Origin: Oscillospiraceae bacterium
GTDB lineage: Bacteria; Bacillota; Clostridia; Oscillospirales; Oscillospiraceae
DNA length: 5,721 nucleotides
Reading direction: 5' to 3'
Assembly (NCBI GenBank): GCA_017480395.1
Contig: JAFVAS010000008.1
Coordinates: forward strand, 1 to 5,721
The translations under genes were made by a program, and so were the position numbers. The notes beneath the pieces were generated by a model. It saw nothing but the letters and a program-made list of their open reading frames with translations, did not search any database and was not told the origin of the DNA. Below are positions 1-4,349 of this stretch, piece after piece; the first letter of the stretch is position 1; every line of letters begins with the position of its first letter.

Positions 1-506
1 ATGTGCTGGTGACCCGCCACCTGCGGCAGCGGGCCCCGGAGCAGTTTGCCGACTTTTTCCCGGTGGCGGCGCTGTCCGCCGGGGTGCTGGGCTCCACCGG
101 GGTGGAGAGCGGGGAGCTGGTGGCGGCGGTGGCGGAGAAGATCCGCCCCGATCTGATCCTGGCGGTGGACGCTCTGGCCGCCCGGGGCCTGGAGCGGCTG
201 TGCACCACGGTGCAGATCGCGGACACCGGCATCACCCCCGGCTCCGGGGTGGGCAACGCCCGGCGGGCGCTGGATCAGTCCACCCTGGGGGTGCCGGTGA
301 TCGCCCTGGGAGTGCCCACGGTGGTGGATGGAGCCACCCTGGCCCGGGAGTTCGGCGGCCAGGCCGACGGGCTGGAGCACGTCCTGGTGACCCCGAAGGA
401 CGTGGACGCCCTGGTGGAGGAGCTGGCGAAGGTGGCGGGCTACGGCATCAACGCCGCCCTCCAGCGGGGGATGGAGGTCTCTGAGATGGACTATTTCCTC
501 TCCTGA
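1..506 (+). CDS. gpr: GPR endopeptidase (spore germination protease), C-terminal part, cut by left edge
   Basis: GPR degrades the small acid-soluble proteins that coat spore DNA, at the start of germination; it acts in the spore core. About 167 C-terminal residues are visible, roughly half of a family that is usually 320-370 residues. Family signatures seen in order: LVTRHL at the left edge, GVLGSTGVES, PDLILAVDALAARGLER, the highly conserved QIADTGITPGSGVGN, and GVPVIALGVPTVVD, then a C-terminal VTPKDVDALVEELA helix. GPR is known as an atypical aspartic protease with two essential Asp; the Asp of VDALAAR (codon 168-170) is probably one of them, which is my inference. The GTG at 3-5 is an internal Val codon, not the start. 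The gene ends with TGA at 504-506. I see no hairpin-plus-U-tract terminator after it. In many spore formers spoIIP follows gpr; here a lipoprotein gene with its own promoter does. Confidence 0.95.
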   Translation, partial: VLVTRHLRQRAPEQFADFFPVAALSAGVLGSTGVESGELVAAVAEKIRPDLILAVDALAARGLERLCTTVQIADTGITPGSGVGNARRALDQSTLGVPVIALGVPTVVDGATLAREFGGQADGLEHVLVTPKDVDALVEELAKVAGYGINAALQRGMEVSEMDYFLS

Positions 507-562
507 CGGCGCAAAGCCCTGCAACATCCCGATCTTTTTGTAATTTCTTAAATATTATATGA

Positions 563-591
563 TTGCTATTTCGCCGCTTGCCGGATATAAT
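563..591 (+). promoter_or_regulatory. Predicted sigma-A-type promoter of the lipoprotein gene
   Basis: A perfect -10 box TATAAT lies at 586-591. A -35 box TTGCTA (4 of 6 to TTGACA) lies at 563-568, with an optimal 17-bp spacer. The 30 bases upstream (about 534-562) are almost all A/T in an otherwise very GC-rich window, so they could act as an UP element. Transcription would start near 598, giving a leader of about 50 bases before the ATG at 648. This is prediction from sequence only. Confidence 0.75.
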
Positions 592-592
592 G

Positions 593-625
593 TTGTTACA
601 GAATTGTGACAAAGTTGTAAACTGT
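593..625 (+). promoter_or_regulatory. Three 11-bp direct repeats (TTGTnA units), candidate operator
   Basis: Three consecutive 11-base units start TTGTTACA (593), TTGTGACA (604) and TTGTAAAC (615). TTGT and the A at position 6 are invariant; units 1 and 2 agree at 8 of 11 positions. The cores TGTTAC, TGTGAC and TGTAAA are each separated by exactly 5 bases, about one helical turn per unit. This is the geometry bound by OmpR/PhoB-family response regulators: WalR boxes are TGTWAH-N5-TGTWAH, and Bacillus PhoP boxes read TGTDAA on the opposite strand. Units 1 and 3 fit the WalR core fully; unit 2 has one mismatch. The array covers the expected transcription start and early leader, so a bound regulator would most likely repress. 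Units 1 and 2 also form an imperfect dyad, TTGTTACA-GAAT-TGTGACAA (7 of 8 pairs), so a dimeric repressor is an alternative. Confidence 0.5.
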
Positions 626-647
626 TCCGGGAAGGGAGGCGTAGGAG

Positions 648-2072
648 ATGAAACGACGTTGGCTTGCCCTGCTGCTCTGCGCGCTGCTGGCGCTGGCGCT
701 GGCGGGCTGCGGCGCCTCTGCGCACGCCGCCCCTGCGGAGACGGCTGCCTCCAACATCCAGGACAATTCCCCCCGGCAGGAGAACGCCCCGGCTCCCCCG
801 GGGGAGGAGGTCCCCACCCAGGAGGCCGGTGCCATGGACAACGCCGGGCAGGCCGGGGCCTCGGTGCCGGAGTTTGACACCTGGCGCGACGCCTACAACG
901 CGGTGATGAAGGAGCTCATCCTCCGGGAGGATCTCTACATGCAGCCCGGCGAGGGCCTGCCCATCAGCGGCGTCTGCTACGGACAGCTGGCCGACTTCGA
1001 CTTTGACGGCACCCCGGAGCTGGTGGTGTGCTATAACCGCCATGTGGAGCTCTACACCTTCGACGCGGGCACCGCCCGCCTCCTGTGGGACGGGGATGTG
1101 GGGCCGCAGTACGGGCAGACCGACGTGGGCGCGTATTTTGCCCTGAACACCGTTGACCCCTGCCTGGTGGTCTTTGACAGCGCGAACGAGTGGACCCAGG
1201 AGGCCATGACCGTCGTCAGCTGCACCGGCGACGGCGTGACCACCACGGAGCTGCTGGCCGAGACCGACGGCAAGAACGACGCCCCCACCCGGGAGGCGCT
1301 GACCGCCTTCCGCATCGACGGCAGGAGCGTCACCGCCGCAGAGTATGCCGCCGTGCGGGATTCCGCCCTGGATTCCGCCCAGTTCAGCGACGCCGACTGG
1401 GGCGGCCTGCCCGGCACCGTGACCTGGCTGAGCGCCCTGCGGGCCTATCTGTCCGGCAGCGAGGAGTTCGTCTGCCCCACCTCCGGCTTCGCCTACCTGA
1501 CGGAGCGGGATCTGGCCGGGATGGACGCCGAGACCCTCTGGGTCGCCCGCAACGAGCTCTACGCCCGCCATGGGCTGGCCTTCCGCTCCGAGGATCTGCA
1601 GGCCCACTTCGGTGCCTGCTCCTGGTACACCCCCCTGGACAGCTGGGAGGTCTTTGAGCTGTCGGAGGGGAACCTGTTCAACGCCTACGAGAGCTATAAC
1701 CTGGCCCTGATCCAGCGCATGGAGGCCCAGGCCGCCCAGAACGCCGTGGAGGGGGCGCGGACAGAGGACGTCAGCGACGACGCCCAGGACAATGCCGACA
1801 CCGCCATCGGGGCCTCCGGGGAGGCGCTGACCGGCGCGGCGTGGGCCCGGGCACGGGCCATGGAGTACTGGGGCATCACCGAGGGGGCGAAGGACAGCGA
1901 GACCGGCTTCCAGCTGGACGTCTTCTGCACCCCCGACGCCGACACCGAGCACAACGGCCGCAGCTACTATACCGCCTGGGTGCGCTGGCTGGTGGACGGG
2001 GATCACTGGTCCACCCTGGATCAGGTCTATGTGGACGCCGAGAGCGGCGAGTGCGTGTACCAGCTCAACTAA
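648..2072 (+). CDS. Secreted lipoprotein with YARHG domain
   Basis: A 474-residue protein of unknown function, probably anchored on the outer face of the cell membrane. Residues 1-21 form a lipoprotein signal peptide: MKRRW, a Leu/Ala-rich core, then lipobox L18-A-G-C21, with Cys21 as the lipidated residue. Residues 25-75 are a Pro/Ala/Glu/Gln-rich linker. Residues 114-127 contain LADFDFDGTPELVV, a DxDxDG motif like calcium-binding loops. Residues about 282-358 are a YARHG domain (LWVARNELYARHGLAF, then SWYTPL), a presumed extracellular domain of unknown function. A second Ala/Asp-rich linker (360-395) leads to a C-terminal domain ending in a YVDAESGECVYQL strand. The ATG is set by the Shine-Dalgarno AAGGGAGG at 632-639, 8 bases upstream; the stop is TAA. 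The gene appears monocistronic, with its own promoter before it and a strong terminator 10 bases after it. Localisation is well supported, function is not. Confidence 0.9.
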   Translation: MKRRWLALLLCALLALALAGCGASAHAAPAETAASNIQDNSPRQENAPAPPGEEVPTQEAGAMDNAGQAGASVPEFDTWRDAYNAVMKELILREDLYMQPGEGLPISGVCYGQLADFDFDGTPELVVCYNRHVELYTFDAGTARLLWDGDVGPQYGQTDVGAYFALNTVDPCLVVFDSANEWTQEAMTVVSCTGDGVTTTELLAETDGKNDAPTREALTAFRIDGRSVTAAEYAAVRDSALDSAQFSDADWGGLPGTVTWLSALRAYLSGSEEFVCPTSGFAYLTERDLAGMDAETLWVARNELYARHGLAFRSEDLQAHFGACSWYTPLDSWEVFELSEGNLFNAYESYNLALIQRMEAQAAQNAVEGARTEDVSDDAQDNADTAIGASGEALTGAAWARARAMEYWGITEGAKDSETGFQLDVFCTPDADTEHNGRSYYTAWVRWLVDGDHWSTLDQVYVDAESGECVYQLN

Positions 2073-2082
2073 TGCTTCCCAT

Positions 2083-2128
2083 AAAAACCGGGAGCCGCAG
2101 CGAATTTTTTTCGCTGCGGCTCCTTTTT
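2083..2128. terminator. Bidirectional intrinsic terminator between convergent genes
   Basis: Arms GGAGCCGCAGCGAA (2091-2104) and TTCGCTGCGGCTCC (2110-2123) form a perfect 14-bp stem around a 5-T loop. On the plus strand it is followed by TTTTT (2124-2128) and ends the lipoprotein transcript. On the minus strand the stem is followed by CGG and then TTTTT (complement of 2083-2087), so it can also end transcription of the membrane protein gene, whose stop codon is at 2135-2137. It fills most of the 62-base gap between the two genes. Confidence 0.92.
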
Positions 2129-2134
2129 GTATGC

Positions 2135-3079
2135 TCACCCGATGCGGATGATCCGATTCTTGTTTTTCGCCTGCCTGCGGGTGGACAGAATGGTGGGGAT
2201 TGCGCCGATGGCGACGAAGACATATTGCAGGACCAGGTTTCCGTAGTAGGCGCTGCCCTCGATGATCTCATAGTCGATCAGGTCGGGGATGGCCTGGAAG
2301 GCCTCGATGATTCCCACCTCGAAGGCCTGCGCCACGGAGATGGCCCAGTCCATGCGGTGGCCGAAGTAGGTCATGGCGATCATGACCAGCACACAGACGG
2401 CGATGCCGCCCTTGTTCAGCTTGCCGCCGAACTTCTGGTAGAAGAACAGGGTGGCGTAGCCCATGACCAGGCCGGAGATGACGGCCATATAGCCCAGCTG
2501 GCCCAGGATGACGATGACCACCACGCCGATCAGGCTGCCCAGCAGCGCGCCCAGCAGGCCGCCCACCATATTGTCCGGCCGCTCCTCCTCCCGGCGGATG
2601 CTCTCCCCGGCGGCGGAGGTCAGCTTGGCCGCGCAGTCGGGGCAGAGGTGCAGAAAGCCCTCTCCCACCTGGTAGACCTCGGTGCTCTGGCTGGCACCGC
2701 AGCTGTCGCAGCCGGGGCGGGCCCCGGCCTGACGCAGGGCCTGGGCCGTGGCGTCCAGGGCGTCGCAGAACAGGTCAACGCCCTTTTTGCCCTTGTTGCG
2801 CATGCTCAGGGTGACGCTGCGCCCCTTCAGGGTCAGGGCGAGGATGCCCTTGTGGGCCTTGCGCACCTCCTTCAGGGTGGCGTCCAGCCCCTGCTCCACC
2901 GGGTCGGCCAGGGAGATGCGGGCGGCAAAGGCGTAGGGCCCGTTGGCGGTGGGGGCGGCGGACACGTCGTAGCCCTGGTAGGTTCCGTAGAGGACGCCGG
3001 CCTCCTCATTCAGGCGCAGGCCCAGCCGGGCGGCCAGGTCGGCATAGTCGGTCAGGACTTTCTGGTTTATTTTGCTCAT
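2135..3079 (-). CDS. Membrane protein with four-cysteine zinc-ribbon-like motif, function unknown
   Basis: I do not recognise a named family for this 314-residue protein. Residues 1-120 look soluble and mixed alpha/beta, with no signal peptide. Residues 124-149 hold CDSCG and CPDC, a C-x2-C-x18-C-x2-C pattern typical of a small zinc ribbon. A charged stretch (IRREEERPD, 161-169) is followed by a hydrophobic half with about four membrane segments: roughly 172-193 (Gly/Leu/Val-rich), 195-215, 224-240 and 279-298. The C-terminus is basic (RRQAKNKNR) and so probably cytoplasmic. The ATG at 3077-3079 follows a purine-rich tract AAAAGAGAGAGAAA, a weak Shine-Dalgarno. The stop is TGA. It lies 94 bases after PFOR on the same strand, separated by two hairpins, and I see no clear promoter in that gap, so read-through from PFOR is plausible. 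The cysteines could instead bind another metal; a ligand or partner cannot be named. Confidence 0.85.
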   Translation of the reverse strand: MSKINQKVLTDYADLAARLGLRLNEEAGVLYGTYQGYDVSAAPTANGPYAFAARISLADPVEQGLDATLKEVRKAHKGILALTLKGRSVTLSMRNKGKKGVDLFCDALDATAQALRQAGARPGCDSCGASQSTEVYQVGEGFLHLCPDCAAKLTSAAGESIRREEERPDNMVGGLLGALLGSLIGVVVIVILGQLGYMAVISGLVMGYATLFFYQKFGGKLNKGGIAVCVLVMIAMTYFGHRMDWAISVAQAFEVGIIEAFQAIPDLIDYEIIEGSAYYGNLVLQYVFVAIGAIPTILSTRRQAKNKNRIIRIG

Positions 3080-3108
3080 TTTCTCTCTCTTTTCCAGTCA
3101 AATGTTTT

Positions 3109-3134
3109 GGGGGCGCCGCAGCTGCGGCGCCCCC
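3109..3134. repeat. Perfect 26-bp GC-rich palindrome (hairpin), intergenic
   Basis: The 26 bases are a perfect palindrome centred on AGCT (3120-3123), giving an 11-bp stem of only G:C pairs with a 4-base loop. On the minus strand it lies 40 bases after the PFOR stop and 29 bases before the ATG of the membrane protein gene. Neither strand has a U-tract after the stem (minus strand: CCCCCAAAACATTTG; plus strand: CCCCCTTGGAATC), so it is not a textbook intrinsic terminator. It could be a weak attenuator, a transcript-stabilising 3' end for PFOR mRNA, or a processing site. Confidence 0.7.
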
Positions 3135-3152
3135 TTGGAATCGGTGTGTTGT

Positions 3153-3166
3153 CGGCGCTTGCGCCG
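3153..3166. repeat. Small GC hairpin just after the PFOR stop codon
   Basis: CGGCGC (3153-3158) and GCGCCG (3161-3166) are perfect inverted repeats separated by TT; in RNA this would be about 5 pairs with a 4-base loop. It lies 7 bases after the PFOR TAA on the minus strand, with no U-tract. Its arm GCGCCGC (3161-3167) is also complementary to GCGGCGC (3124-3130) in the larger palindrome, so the two could exchange partners. With this GC content, chance pairing is quite possible. Confidence 0.4.
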
Positions 3167-3173
3167 CGGGTGA

Positions 3174-4346
3174 TTACATCTTGGAGAGCTGGTCGAAGTG
3201 CTCGAACTTGCGCTCGGCCTCGGCCTGGGCCCGGGCATAGAGCTCCTGGGCGCGCTCCGGGAAGGAGAGGGCCAGGGAGGCGTAACGGGTCTCACCCTTC
3301 AGGAAGTCCTGATAGCTGGCGGTGGGGGCTTTGCTGTCCAGCGTGAAGGGGTTCTTGCCCTGCTCGGCCAGAGCGGGGTTATAGCGGAACAGGTGCCAGT
3401 AGCCGGCGGCCACGGCCTCCTTCATCTCCAGCATGGCGTTGGCCATGCCGCCCTTCTTCTTGATGCCGTGGTTGATGCAGGGGGCGTAGGCGATGATGAT
3501 GGAGGGGCCGTCATAGGCCTCGGCCTCCTGGAAGGCCTTGAGGGTCTGGGCCATGTTGGCGCCCATGGCGATCTGGGCCACATAGACGTAGCCGTACTGC
3601 ATGAAGATGGAGGCCATGTCCTTCTTCTTGGTGGCCTTGCCGGCGGCGGCGAACTGGGCGACGGCGCCGGTGGGGGTGGACTTGGAGGACTGTCCGCCGG
3701 TGTTGGAGTAGACCTCGGTGTCGAAGATCAGGACGTTGACGTTCTCGCGGGAGGCCAGGACGTGATCCAGGCCGCCGTAGCCGATGTCATAGGCGAAGCC
3801 GTCGCCTCCGAAGATCCACATGGACTTCTTGGTCAGCAGATCCTTGGAGGCCAGGATCTCCCGGGCCGCGGAGCAGGCGGGGCACATGCACTTCTTGCCG
3901 TTGGCCAGCCAGGCCTCCTCGAAGGGGGTGCCGGTCTGATCCTGGTGGGCGAAGAAGTCCTCGATGACGGCGACCAGCGCGTCGCCGGCGGCGCGGGAAG
4001 CGGCGGGATCGTCCTTGGCGTCCAGCCAGGCCTTGGCGGCGGCGACCACGTCCTCGTCGGTGAAGTCCAGAGCCACCAGGCTCTCCACGGTGTCCACCAG
4101 CTTATTGCGGCGCTGGGTGACGGCCAGGTTCATGCCGAAGCCGAACTCGGCGGCGTCCTCGAACAGGGAGTTCTCCCACGCGGGGCCCTGGCCCTTGCGG
4201 TTGACGGTGTAGGGGGTGGAGGGCACGCTGCCGCCCCAGATGGAGGAGCAGCCCGTGGCGTTGGCGATATACATGCGGTCGCCGAAGAGCTGGGTGGTCA
4301 GCTTGGCATAGGGGGTCTCGCCGCAGCCGCCGCAGGCGCCGGAGAA
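3174..4346 (-). CDS. nifJ: Pyruvate:ferredoxin oxidoreductase, C-terminal thiamine-diphosphate domain (downstream of in-frame TAG)
   Basis: PFOR converts pyruvate and CoA to acetyl-CoA and CO2 and reduces ferredoxin, in the cytoplasm. These 390 residues after the TAG are the intact domain that holds the thiamine-diphosphate pyrophosphate. FSGACGGCGETPY gives two cysteines of the proximal [4Fe-4S] cluster; NATGCSSIW and YAPCINHG give the other two. The cofactor motif runs from GGDGFAYDIGYGG to FDTEVYSNTGGQ, with the Mg-binding Asp and Thr 28 residues apart as in the Desulfovibrio africanus enzyme. The end (FEHFDQLSKM, TAA) is normal for short-tailed PFORs; the extra C-terminal domain of D. africanus is absent. 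The first ATG, at 4272-4274, lies after the essential CGGC cysteines and has no convincing Shine-Dalgarno, so an independent active product is unlikely. About 26 residues more than I recall for D. africanus lie before the GDG motif and include CMCPAC (codons 3873-3890). Confidence 0.95.
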   Translation of the reverse strand, partial: FSGACGGCGETPYAKLTTQLFGDRMYIANATGCSSIWGGSVPSTPYTVNRKGQGPAWENSLFEDAAEFGFGMNLAVTQRRNKLVDTVESLVALDFTDEDVVAAAKAWLDAKDDPAASRAAGDALVAVIEDFFAHQDQTGTPFEEAWLANGKKCMCPACSAAREILASKDLLTKKSMWIFGGDGFAYDIGYGGLDHVLASRENVNVLIFDTEVYSNTGGQSSKSTPTGAVAQFAAAGKATKKKDMASIFMQYGYVYVAQIAMGANMAQTLKAFQEAEAYDGPSIIIAYAPCINHGIKKKGGMANAMLEMKEAVAAGYWHLFRYNPALAEQGKNPFTLDSKAPTASYQDFLKGETRYASLALSFPERAQELYARAQAEAERKFEHFDQLSKM

Positions 4347-4349
4347 CTA
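4347..4349 (-). other. In-frame TAG codon interrupting PFOR
   Basis: Reading the minus strand, the codons run CAG CCC CTG CTG TAG TTC TCC GGC GCC TGC, i.e. QPLL-stop-FSGAC. The reading frame is the same on both sides (72 bases, 24 codons, between the TAG and the ATG at 4274), so there is no frameshift. From memory, PFORs read LEFSGACAGCGETPY here, so the expected codon is GAG and the change is a single G to T (C to A on the plus strand at 4349). The three complete stop codons of the other genes are TGA, TAA and TGA, and PFOR itself ends in TAA. Confidence 0.97.

Noticed and set aside
200..484. Small plus-strand frame inside gpr
   Set aside because: Out of frame with clearly conserved GPR motifs; His/Gly/Arg/Pro-rich shadow composition.
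507..540. Terminator for gpr at the GATCTTTTTG stretch
   Set aside because: The T run is short and no stable inverted repeat precedes it.
593..612. CRP/FNR-type operator (TTGTTACA-N4-TGTGACAA)
   Set aside because: The dyad is imperfect and does not match TGTGA-N6-TCACA or TTGAT-N4-ATCAA. The 11-bp direct repeat explains a third unit as well, so I prefer that reading.
1052..1954. Short minus-strand frames inside the lipoprotein gene
   Set aside because: Ser/Ala/Arg-rich shadows with no ribosome site and no recognisable motif.
555..2138. A 527-codon open frame antisense to the lipoprotein gene
   Set aside because: It is a mirror of a GC-rich gene. Its translation is Gly/Val/Leu-rich low complexity, it has no Shine-Dalgarno and it runs through the promoter and terminator. 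The plus-strand gene has a signal peptide and YARHG domain.
3080..3108. Promoter for the membrane protein gene from TTGACT on the minus strand
   Set aside because: A -10 box at 16-18 bp would fall on or beyond the start codon and no TATAAT-like sequence is there.
1841..3346. A 501-codon plus-strand open frame
   Set aside because: It crosses the lipoprotein stop, a strong terminator, the whole antisense of the membrane protein and part of PFOR; composition is low complexity with no family motif.
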